Positions 22,889 through 32,908 of a stretch of 64,000 nucleotides of DNA are shown here, piece after piece. The first letter of the stretch is position 1, and the number at the start of each line of letters is the position of its first letter. The notes under the pieces are model-generated. The model was not told the DNA's origin, did no database searches, and saw only the letters and a program-made list of their open reading frames with translations. A program made the translations under genes and the position numbers. Source of the stretch: Rhizodiscina lignyota (taxonomy: Eukaryota; Ascomycota; Dothideomycetes; Aulographales; Rhizodiscinaceae); contig ML978125.1 in assembly GCA_010015805.1 (NCBI GenBank), forward strand, positions 2,232,001 through 2,296,000. Direction: 5' to 3'.

Positions 22889-24984
22889 ATGCGTCCTACT
22901 ATCATAAGGGCACTGGCGTTCTCTTGGATGCTGGCAGCTCCAGCGTCGGCCATTGTTGGCCGCTCCTCAACATCAACGGCTGTCGAGATCCCTCCTAGTG
23001 AATACTTGTAACTCTCAATAACACCCAACCTCCTCTAAACCGCTGACGAAGCGTTAGCGAAGGCAACGACGGACCATGGAGCTCCTTTTTCCTCCGCGTT
23101 GGAACCCCCGAACAAGACGTCAGAGTGCTTGTATCTACGGCCTCTCCAGAGTCAATGGTCGTTTTGTCAGAGTACGGCTGCTCAACGGCTGCCTTTACGA
23201 CAGTGCCGGCGAACTGCGCTGTCTCGAGAGGTAACTTGTTCAACCTCAACAAATCATCCAGTTGGCAAGACCTAGGCATCTACGGAATCAACCAGAATGG
23301 TGTCGGTCTGGAGGCCAATCTTGGCTATTCTCAAAGATCAGACTTCGCGCTGGATACTCTAGGTCCAGGTCTTACCGGACCGAAGCTCGAAAATCAAACC
23401 GTCGCCGGCATCGCGACTGCCGAGCCATTTTACCTGTAAGAACGCCAATGCGGTCCATGGATTTTTTACTGATTCGAGAATGCGTACAGCGGAATATTCG
23501 GCCTCAACCCTCAGCCGGTAAACTTCAGCTCGCTGGGGAATTTCTCCTCCCCCTCGTTCATTACAACTCTAAAAGATAAAGGCGTTATTCCAAGCCTAAG
23601 CTGGAGTTATACAGCGGGCGCCAAGTACCGTAGGTACCCCTATTAACTTTAAACTTGGATTGCTTCTATTTCTAATTCGGTTGCGTTCCAAACTAGGTCT
23701 CAAACAAGTCTACGGGCAACTCATTTTCTCCGGATATGATACCTCCCGCTTTACCGCGAACTCGGCGTCGTTTACTATGGCAGGTGACATCACGCGCGAC
23801 CTCGTTGTATATCTCCAGTCTATAACCTACAGCGGAACAAGCTCATCCGTGTTACTTTCCGACCCGATCCAGATCTTCATTGACTCGACCGATCCGAACA
23901 TGTGGCTCCCGAAGAGTGTCTGTACGGCCTTCGAGCAGGCTTTCGGGCTTACACTCGACGACGCAACTGGTATATATCTGGTAAACGATACTCACAACGC
24001 CGAACTGCTCAACTCGAATGCTCAGGTGGCCTTTAGGCTATCTGATGTGGCCTCCGGTGGGGATTCTGTGACGATAACTCTTCCCTACGCAGCCTTCGCC
24101 CTTACTGCGCAAGCTCCTTTAGTAAAGAACCAAAGCTATTATTTTCCGCTGAAACGCGCGGACAATTCGACTCAGTACACGTTGGGCAGAGCATTCTTGC
24201 AAGAAGCGTGAGTGAGAGGCATGCGGTCATTTTAAAAGCATGACATTAACCCCTCGAGTATAGTTACCTCTCCGCCGATTACGAACGAGGCGTCTTCAAT
24301 GTATCGGCATGTGCATGGAACGAGGGTGCCCAGGAAAATATCGTTACCATAACACCCAAGGGCTCCGCCACGTCCACTTGCTCTGGAAGCGCATGTTCGT
24401 CTAGTTCTAGTACTTCAGGAGGCTCATCATCGCTCAGCCGCGGTGCTGTAGCTGGTATTGCGATCGGGTCCATCCTTGGCGCCCTAATTCTCGCCGCAGT
24501 AATCTTCTTCATTATCCGCCGTCAACGCCAAAGGAAAGCGTTCAAAGCTACTGACCCTGAGCCGGATATGACTGTCCGCGAGGGCCCAGTCCTCAACGGT
24601 GACAACACCATCGTTCACGGCGCAGAACCCACTGGGACGCAAGCAGCAAAGTTTTATTCTCCAGATAGCGTCGCAGGCAGTTCTGCCGGGATCAACGAAG
24701 GGAGCAATGTGGGCGAGCACGGTCCAGAGTTGGACGGCGACGACACAGAGATCCAACCGATCTACCACGAACTGCCGGCCGCCGAGGTCGGGAGGACGGA
24801 GCTGGACCCGGAAAGCTCGGTGGACTCACGCGACGAGAGAGGAGCTGAAAGGCAAGCCCAAGGAGGAGACGAGCTCGCCGGGTTTTCGCCAATAGTATCT
24901 TCGCCGGGGACTGCGAGATGGCAGGATAAGAGGAGGACTGCAGCATCAGATGACTTGGTGTCTCCCGTAACACCTCATGACTAG
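22889..24984 (+). CDS. membrane-anchored pepsin-like protein, probably catalytically dead
   Basis: Model: join(22889..23007, 23058..23435, 23490..23629, 23697..24207, 24264..24984), 622 aa; every phase fits. Signal peptide at residues 1-21. The pepsin-like fold starts at GNDGPWSSFFLRVGTPEQDVRVLVSTAS, the family start block. Where an active enzyme has Asp-Thr-Gly, this protein has Ser-Thr-Ala; the second site is IFIDSTDPNMWLP, with the Asp kept. Loss of one Asp should abolish normal aspartic protease activity, as in other fungal members of this transmembrane group. A Ser-rich linker with CSGSAC, a transmembrane helix (GAVAGIAIGSILGALILAAVIFFII) and an acidic cytoplasmic tail of about 160 residues follow. 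It may be a surface receptor or wall protein rather than a protease. The first intron begins GTAACT, a weaker donor. Confidence 0.85.
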
Positions 24985-24998
24985 ACCACGTACAGTAG

Positions 24999-25250
24999 CT
25001 AATAGTATTTGAAGTTTTTCGTATGAGGGGGAGCCGTACCTGGAGGAATCGTATACACTCCATGCAGACTAGGACATTCGTAACTAATGTTGCCTTGATC
25101 TGTGGCGGCGTATCCAACGACATTGTCACCCGGAAAGAGAGGTTTGGTTAGAGCCCCATTGCTCCAAGCTTCACATAGAGGCGTATTGTGGTGCATGTTG
25201 AAGTATGTATCCGTATCGTCTTGTTGGATTTCCACTGTGCTTCTCCACAT
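24999..25250 (-). pseudogene. short open frame, possible gene fragment
   Basis: An 83-residue frame on the minus strand, convergent with the pepsin-like gene and starting at an ATG (25250). It has a loose pattern (EAWSNGALTKPLFPGDNVVGYAATDQGNISY) that recalls one blade of a fungal sugar-binding propeller lectin, but only one such unit is present and the match is weak. It has no signal peptide. It may be a relic, the last exon of a lost gene, or chance. Confidence 0.25.
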
Positions 25251-25683
25251 AACCCACAGCTTCCTAGATTATTGACTTCTCAAAACAAGAATTATTTTAA
25301 ACGTCGATTTTAGAATATTCCGTACTAACGTTAGTATTGTAAGTTAGGTGCGCACTGTCAGCTATAACCGACCACCCCCTGTCGCCCCGCAATCTCTTAC
25401 TACAATTTGCCAGGCTCCCAGGTACCTGCAGCAAACATTACACCGACAGAGCGAACAGTACACTATTCAACACTAGCACGCACATGGAGGTGCGCTAGAC
25501 GTTCAGTGGCTCAGTGGAGGAGAGCTCTTCCATTGATGGAATAATCTCCAAGAATCTCCTAAGTTCATTAGCCAATTGAAAGAATTTCAATGGTCTCGCA
25601 AAGTTTCATATGTGCTGTAAGTTGCCGCCGTGACATGTTATTACTGATGTCTGGCATTCTGCTTTCTCGATATCAAGTCCAAG
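25251..25683. other. intergenic, upstream of the DUF5695-like gene
   Basis: AT-rich at 25270-25350. No gene apart from overlapping short frames. The region just before 25684 should hold the promoter and 5' UTR of the DUF5695-like gene. Confidence 0.45.
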
Positions 25684-28467
25684 ATGCGTCTGTATCTCGT
25701 TTCTCTGTTACTTGTGAGGTCTCTAGTTTTCTGCCAGTCCAACGATACGCTGGGACTGTCAAATGGCTACTCTACATACACAACTACGAACTGGAACATC
25801 AAGCTGGTCAAGGATTCACAAACACTAGCATCTCTTAAACCGAGTGGATCGAATACATTCGACTTCTCCCCATTTGATGTGCTGGGCAACCGTTCCGCAA
25901 ATGGGCAATATCACGTTGGGGATCTCACTTTCCGCTTCGACTAGAAGGCTCTAATTCATGGACTGATGGTAATACGGCTTCGAATCGGGCACCCGTGAGA
26001 AGGGGCAGCAATGGGAGTGCGCTTGCTACCTCAGATTTGGGTCCCACGCTTCCCGGATTAGCGGATCTGGACATTATTCGGCAGTGGATAGATATCGATG
26101 GAGATCTAGGACTTCTATACACAATCACTAATACAGCCAATGGTACTGTAGAACTCGGCAGCTTGGGGTTTCCGATTGAATTCAACAATATCTTCACTGG
26201 CCGACCTGCAGCAGACGTCGAAGCAAACTGTTCTCTCCAAGATCCCTACATTGGTCTCGACGCAGGTTACATTCAAGTGACCCCAGTCGACGGCACGGGA
26301 TCAGCCCTCGTTGTAACACCACTGAAAGAAAGCAAATTCGAAGCCTGGAGGTTTCTCAACGAGACGTACAAAGGGCCACCCCTCTACTATCAGAGCCAGA
26401 CCTACGAAGCCAACTACGAGTTTCAGGTTTATACGAAGGCATATGCTGAAAACGAATGGAAGAATGTCACCCCTTGGAATGAACCTACGTCGCGAATGTT
26501 GAGGTCAAAGGAGACGTTGACAGTTGGCCTGCGGTTTTCACTTGCTGCGGGAGGAGTAACGGACATCGCAGCCACCGCAATTCGTGCTGGCATTCCGCAG
26601 GCGCAAAGCGTTCCGGGATATATCGTTCCTTCTGATGCAGAAACCACTCTGACGCTCAATACCACGTCCCGAGTTCTCAACATAACCATCACACCTGCAA
26701 ACGCCTTAGCCATAACGCCCATCTCAAACGGCGTATACACCATTACTCCGGCAAGTAATGCCTATGGGCGCACGCGCCTTACGATAGCATATTCCGATGG
26801 CCATCAACAAACTATCCACTACAACATCGTCAAGTCCGCGCCCACCGTCCTGAGCGACCTCGGCCACTTCTTGACTACAACGCAATACTACACCAATACC
26901 TCCGACCCGTTCCACCGAGCTCCTTCTGTACTCTCTTGGGATCGCTCAGTCAACAACTTCGTCCTTCAAGACAACCGCGTATGGATAGCCGGTCTCAGCG
27001 ACGAAGCAGGCGCAGGATCATTCCTCGCTGCTACGATGAAACAGTCGGTACAAGCAAATGCAGACGAGATTGCGAGATTAGAGACCTTTATCCATCACAC
27101 TATGTGGGGCGTTGTTCAAGTGAGCAACGGGACCGATCAATACGCGGTGCGGAAGAGTGTATTTTACTACGGCATGCCTGGGTACCCGTACGATCCGAAT
27201 ATTGAGTGGACAGGCGCGTGGAATAAGACGGAGGCGTACAGTACGAGCAGAGCGTACGATTATGTGCACGTCAGTGCGGCATATTGGGCCTTGTATCGCG
27301 CCGCGAGAGCGTTTCCGGATCTGGTGAAGCTGGCGGATTGGCAGTGGTATCTGAACCAGGCATATCAGACGGTAATGTATGCGACGCAGATGACTGGGAA
27401 TGATACGTGGTTTGTTGGGTATGCAGATGACGGGCTAATGGGCGAGACGGTGTGGGGTGAGATCCTCAAAGATCTTGGACGTGAGGGCATGGATGATAAG
27501 GTGACGCAATTTGAGGCGAGAATGAAGGCGCGCGCCAAACATTGGAACTCACTGGCCGTACCATTTGGCAGCGAGATGGCATGGGATAGCACGGGGCAGG
27601 AAGGAGTGTACTACTGGTGCAAGTCAGTCTCGGCATTTCGTCGATGCGGAGCGTTATAGAACTGCTAACGCGGCTTCTAGTTATTTCAACCTCACAGCAA
27701 CAGTAACCAAGACCATCAACTCCATCCTGGGCTATATGCCAACCGTCGCGCACTGGGGCTGGAACGGCAATGCACGAAGATATTGGGATTTCTTGTATGG
27801 CGGCAAGATTGAGCGCATTGAGCGGCAGATTCACCATTATGGCTCTGGCTTGAATGCGCTGCCTCTACTCGAACATGTTCGTAACAACTCGTCGTCGATA
27901 TTATCAGATATGGATGCATATATGTTGCGAGTTGGGTATGGCGGAAACTCTGGCCCCTTGTCGAACGTCGATTCCGACGGGTTCGCCAGTGCAGCGTTCC
28001 ACAGTTGGCCGGATACGCTCAAGTGGGATCCATACAGTGGTGATTATGGTCCAAACTTCGTCGGACTCAGTCTCGGAGCAGGTTGTTTCATCGTACAGGA
28101 GCAAAGTGGGAATGTACAAACTATGGTGTACGGAGGCAATGTGAAGACGAGAAGCAATGCGACTCTACTTGTTGAGCCGCGAGATGCAGTACGAAGGAGA
28201 GTGTACATTGGTGCTTGGAGAGTACAGGTGGAGCTTGATGCGGGCGCCATCCAACAGATACAGGTCGACACGAGTAGCCAGACAGCTACAATTACGATAG
28301 TCGATGCGGTCACCGCTCAGGCCGCAAAGGCGAAACAGGCAGTTGTATGGGTGGACAACTACCAAGCTGGTGGTTTCAAAGTGACCACCTCTGGTCTACA
28401 GGCATCAAGAAAAGGCATTCTGGTGCTTTTGGTGAACGGAACGGCCAACTTCCAGGTTGGGAAATAG
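25684..28467 (+). pseudogene. secreted DUF5695-type glycosidase-like gene, broken by one base near 25936
   Basis: Signal peptide MRLYLVSLLLVRSLVFC (25684 on). The first frame stops at TAG 25942-25944. The protein continues without homology loss in another frame from about 25936 (RLEGSNSWTDGNTASNR...) to the intron 27623-27680 (donor GTCAGT, branch TGCTAAC), and then to TAA/TAG at 28467. The rest (DIIRQWIDIDGDLGLLY, GWNGNARRYWDF, HYGSGLNALPLLEHV, SDGFASAAFHSWPDTLKWDPYSGDYG) has the layout of fungal DUF5695 proteins, which look like alpha/alpha-barrel carbohydrate enzymes with an N-terminal beta domain. One extra base would give exactly 909 codons including stop. So this is either a very young pseudogene or an assembly error. 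No small intron fits, since no GT lies near the break. Confidence 0.8.
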
Positions 28468-28757
28468 GACATTTCATTAAGGATCGTACAAATGGTCGAG
28501 ACTGCAGAATTGTACCCGTCGTGGAAGCCTGAGCTGCATGTGCTCTTCGACACAGCAATTTTGCTGTCGCAATATGCTCGCCATTCCTTTGAGCAAACTA
28601 TATGAAATTTGATGAGTTGACCCGAACCTACCGCTGCATCATCAGCATCTCATTGACAGTTTCACAAATTGTAAACTCCTTAGCTTTGCCCCTCAGCCAC
28701 TCTCAACCTGCGAATCAACCCAATCGATCGTTCTCAGTTCCTGAATTCGAGCTCATG

Positions 28758-30659
28758 TCAATTGTACCGCTGTATCGCTACCACCTTGTTGGTCGTTCCA
28801 CAGATCGGACATTTCTTCATCTCAGCACTCAGCATCCTCCAATTTCCACATTTCTCGCATCTGCTGGCCAATACATCGCGGCTGATCTTGTCCGGGTGAA
28901 AAGCCAGATCGTCGTCATAGTACCTGAACAAGCCTGCCCATCGGTTCCGGTACTTGCCCGTCTTGATGACTTCCGCAATCATCTTCTCCGACAAACTCAA
29001 GACCTTATCAACTACCTCTTTACTGGGCGCATCCGGAGCCCCCTCTAGTAGCGGAATGATGTTGTCCATGAAGGAAATGTACTCCGGTCTGTTTGCTCCC
29101 CATTCCCAAGTCGTCACGAGCTCGGCAACGCGGTCAAACTGCGTAAAGTCCTCGATATGCTGCCATTCGGCGTTACCGGTGCCGCAGAGGTACTGCCATA
29201 GAGGCCCAAGCCGTCCAATCTGTGGGGAGCGGAATAGCAAGTAGTTGCCAACGTTCATACGATGCAGATTCTCGATTCTTGGGCCGCAAAATTCGTTGTA
29301 AGAGTCCAAGATGGCGCGGCGGGCAGTCGAGCCTTGAGCAGCGAGGTATTTTGGCGTCTTTTCCGCAAGAAACACAGAGGTTCCCATGCTACAGTTGATT
29401 CCCGGCGAGTAGAGTGGGTTTGTGAAGCCCGTGGCATCCCCGATAGCGGCCCAACCTGTTCCTGCGGCGACTGGTGACTGATAGGTCAAGCTTTTGCGAA
29501 TGAACCACGTCGGTTTTGGGCCATATAGATCAGTTATCAGCACGTGTTGGTCCATCAGCTCCTGCATTCGAGGATATCGAGAGGTGATCCACTTGAACTT
29601 TCGCTCGGCTTCGCAAGTGCCGTAAGAGTTCAGATCGTCTGGATAGACAACGTCATTGCGAAGTGCGTAACCAATGCTGACTACCCAGCGGAACTTAAGC
29701 TTGAACTTCTCAACCAGCTGATGTGTTGATGGGTATGAGTCGGGAGCGGTGTTCGCCGCATTGAAGTCGAGCAGGTGGTTGATCATGGCAATGAGGTTTG
29801 GAAGTGGGCTCCCTTCCCACGATGGAAGACGGATGACCCAAGCCCATCCTTCGGCAATACAGATATGGTTCGTATGGCAAGATTCGTAATGATCAAGAGG
29901 TATGTCCGACTCGTCTCCAGACATCTCGAAATACGCCCAAAACGCATCCGTATTGAAAGGAGGCAAACGAGTGGTCTTGGAAGCCTTGGACGCGAGTCTG
30001 CGAAAGCGGCCAGTGCCATCAACAACAAGATCTGTGCTAATCTGGCCTTGACCGGAGCCATTCAACACGTCTACATGGCCGATACCGCCCGAATCCGCTT
30101 CTGGTAGTTGAACGGAGTCGATGTTTGCCGAGTGACCATGGAGAACTCTGACTCCCAATCTCTGGGCAAAGAGCGTAAGCAGCAGCTCGCTAATCTTGCG
30201 TTCAATCTGAAGCGTGGCCACAGAATCGCCTGGTGGACCATTGGCGCAAAAATCAGTGTAGCCATCGCGATCTCCGTTGTGGGGCAGAAAGTAGAAGGCG
30301 AGGCCATCCTTCACACCAAACAGTCTCCAGAGAAGCGCATTGCTGATGCCGATGCTCTTGAGCCACACACCAAAAGTCGTTAATGTGCTCTCTCCAATCT
30401 TGTAGCCTGGTGACTGTGACTTCTCCAACACAGTGATAGATATCGCGCGGCCTGAACCGGACTGCCGCAACGATTCGGATTTGATATGTGCATGAATGGC
30501 ATAGATCAGGGAGTGAATACCACCTCCGATCACAACCACATCCGAATGCGAAGGGATAGAGGAATCGCAGTTCTGAGAGTTGAGGCACTCGCTGTCTGAT
30601 GGAGTCGGACTAGCGAACACCAATCGCTTCATGTAACCGGCTAGATCATCCAAAGACAT
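28758..30659 (-). CDS. halogenase-like FAD-dependent protein with C-terminal zinc ribbon
   Basis: A single exon of 633 aa. A Rossmann FAD motif VVVIGGGIHSLIYA at residues 41-54 is followed by GESTL (residues 89-93), a signature of flavin-dependent halogenases, and then VVDGTGRFRRLA and GWAAIGDATGFTNPLYSPGI, the FAD/ribityl-binding block. The place of the WxWxIP motif is taken by WAWVIRLP, so the block that keeps halogenases from acting as monooxygenases is only partly kept. The last 33 residues form a C-x2-C-x12-C-x2-C zinc ribbon (Cys 601, 604, 617, 620). The fold is that of the tryptophan-halogenase family; whether it halogenates is not shown. It is convergent with the DUF5695-like gene, 290 bp away. 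No PKS, NRPS or terpene synthase is nearby. Confidence 0.85.
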   Translation of the reverse strand: MSLDDLAGYMKRLVFASPTPSDSECLNSQNCDSSIPSHSDVVVIGGGIHSLIYAIHAHIKSESLRQSGSGRAISITVLEKSQSPGYKIGESTLTTFGVWLKSIGISNALLWRLFGVKDGLAFYFLPHNGDRDGYTDFCANGPPGDSVATLQIERKISELLLTLFAQRLGVRVLHGHSANIDSVQLPEADSGGIGHVDVLNGSGQGQISTDLVVDGTGRFRRLASKASKTTRLPPFNTDAFWAYFEMSGDESDIPLDHYESCHTNHICIAEGWAWVIRLPSWEGSPLPNLIAMINHLLDFNAANTAPDSYPSTHQLVEKFKLKFRWVVSIGYALRNDVVYPDDLNSYGTCEAERKFKWITSRYPRMQELMDQHVLITDLYGPKPTWFIRKSLTYQSPVAAGTGWAAIGDATGFTNPLYSPGINCSMGTSVFLAEKTPKYLAAQGSTARRAILDSYNEFCGPRIENLHRMNVGNYLLFRSPQIGRLGPLWQYLCGTGNAEWQHIEDFTQFDRVAELVTTWEWGANRPEYISFMDNIIPLLEGAPDAPSKEVVDKVLSLSEKMIAEVIKTGKYRNRWAGLFRYYDDDLAFHPDKISRDVLASRCEKCGNWRMLSAEMKKCPICGTTNKVVAIQRYN

Positions 30660-32380
30660 GTTGCCTTATCTGTCGCCGAGAATGGTGGGTTATATGAAGA
30701 GGATCAACAGGCTTTCGGTAGTTTGAGGTTGCTTTATACTCTTGAGAGGTGTTGCGAATCATTTCGCGGGAGCATGAGATAACACCGCCCTCGTGATGGA
30801 ATCTGCGGAACTCGTTGGAGCCGCCGGCGTCGTGAAGACGACAGGTGACACATGGTTGCCGTCACTGCGATCAATATTGAAAGTACCGTAACACCTTTCG
30901 ACCTTTACACGCTCTTCCTAGGAATTCAATAGGCCCTTTTGCAGAGAGGTTAAAAAGAATGACGACCTTGCAGTACAGACACTATGGGGAAAGAGAAAGG
31001 GAGAAACCACGATCGAAACAACCAAATTTCCTTACCATATGTCTAAGGGATGTATAACTCCGCTTGCCTGGTCGTTTTCCATAGCAATGCCTATGCCTTC
31101 AAGGATGGAATCTCTATGTCAATTCCAGGATTCGGTAAAGCCAGCGCAACTTCCTCGTAGCCGGCTTCGATACTTCTTCTGCACAAACACAATGCTAACT
31201 TCTGATCCACGCTTATTTCAAAGTATCTTCCGGTCTATTTCTGCATCCTGAGATCACTCTATTATCGTGTCGCTTTCTCCTTCGAGGACGGGAAGCCAGC
31301 GTCTAGCTCTGTATTTCCTCGCAGTACCCTTGTCTGTGCTTCTGCAGGAAGCGAGGGATAGATTCAAGCCTTTTCGAGTTCTAGATGGACCTTTGAAAAA
31401 ATACTCGACCGTTAGTATATACTGAACCTTTGGTGTTGACAACATAGCATACCTACTAGCCACCTCGCTTTCTCCAGCCACTTTTGACTTCACCTTGGCC
31501 GCAGCTGTCCCGAGGCCTGAAACCTTGGCTTTACATATCCATCGTGATGCGCACAATCTACGGAGTAATGCGAAAGCCGCAGAACTACAAAGCACGAGAC
31601 AAAATTTCTGCTAGGTCCGAGAAGAGAAGCATGGCTGGTGTTCGGCAAACGCCGCACAATCACATTGTTCGCTCGCTCGCCAAAACCTGGAGAAGCTTTG
31701 TCACTGCTCCCTTCAAGGCTCAAAGCCTCATTGCAGGGGATAGAGACACAGACTCCGGAGGCGTTCGTTACTTTAATTGGTGCCTCGGATCGTATGCTGA
31801 TCCACATCCGCCAGCAGTGCTCTCCGCTGTAATGCGACCAGCAAGCAATTTGGGAACAGGAGGTAGGGGTGGCCGGGAACTGTCAAAATGGACGCGAACC
31901 GACACCCGAAGGCTGATCATTGCGACAATGGGTATTGCTCCGTACGGAGCACTCGTACAGCGTGCCAGCGAATAGGTAGGCCCTGTGTTTGAAATCCTGA
32001 CTCGACCGTGTTGACCACCCCCACATCGCGGTAAGTTTGTCCAACAGACTCCAGGGGCATTAAGAAAGTTGCTTGATTGCATATATAGTCCAACATGCTC
32101 AATAGCTCGATCTTCTCTCGCAGAAGCTACAAGCCCAAGGGCAGAAGGAATTGGGAAAGCGCATAATGTCGGATGTCCAGATTGCAGGGCGCAAGGACCT
32201 GCTCGCGTAGATAAATAAGGGTAGCTCTGAACGCAGAAACCTGGTGGGAGCATTGCGTTTGAGATCCTTTCCAGCCCACTCAATGCTCCCCACATTATTG
32301 TGGAGAGAACAACCACAACTAACTTTGTGCCCCACTTCCCGACTGTCCATGTATGCGCACTTACTCCAAGAGGACCACGG
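30660..32380. other. intergenic, no supported gene
   Basis: 1.7 kb upstream of the halogenase-like gene. Several frames of 60-220 codons overlap on both strands (for example 31768-32427 minus), with odd composition and no family signal. The end adjoins an inverted-repeat element. Confidence 0.4.
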
Positions 32381-32715
32381 GGGTGACAAAATAGCTGAGT
32401 CCCGTAAAGTTTAAACGTATTTGGCAAAAGCGAGGTTTCCTCTTCAACACCAGCGAGAGCGTCTCTGAAAGGTCGATAAAATATATACTAGAGTTCGCTT
32501 ATCTAACATGCGCAGCTTCAGCGTGTATAACTTATATTAACTATAAACCCTCTCGAACGCTAGCGAGAGCATCCCTAAAGGGTCGATAAATTATATACTA
32601 GAGTTTATTTATCTAAAACACGCAGCTTCAGCGTGTATAACTTATATTAACTATCGAGGATATACATTCTCGTAGTTCTATATATTGTAGCCATGACTCA
32701 ACTATTTTGTCACCC
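32381..32715. mobile_element. 335-bp MITE-like element with terminal inverted repeats
   Basis: The left end begins GGGTGACAAAATAG at 32381 and the reverse complement of the same string ends at 32715. The inverted match runs 21 bases with one mismatch (C/T at base 16). The inside is AT-rich, has no coding capacity, and carries two direct repeats of about 93 bp. I see no clear target-site duplication. Size and build match a non-autonomous DNA transposon. Confidence 0.7.
32452..32654. repeat. two direct repeats, 110-bp period
   Basis: Copies at about 32452-32544 and 32562-32654. Both contain AGCGAGAGC, GGTCGATAAA, TATATACTAGAGTT, CGCAGCTTCAGCGTG and CTTATATTAACTAT at a constant 110-bp offset. 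Most differences are C/T or G/A changes, as expected of RIP-type or simple transition decay. Confidence 0.85.
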
Positions 32716-32908
32716 ACTTGATAGGGGTGGTGGCGCAGCCTGCGGTGCGAAGTCGGATTAAGACGGGGATTCATTCCATTCAGCTCGTCTAGGGATATCT
32801 CAGAAATAAAGCGCGTATTGTAACATTGGAGTCCATCATAAGCCGCTGTCATATGACCAAAATGTCATTGTAAAAATAGCAAACCCCTAATTGTTGGTAC
32901 GTCTTCAA

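Noticed and set aside
31768-32427. 219-codon minus-strand frame upstream of the MITE
   Set aside because: No domain or recognisable features, and it runs into the element end at 32381-32401.
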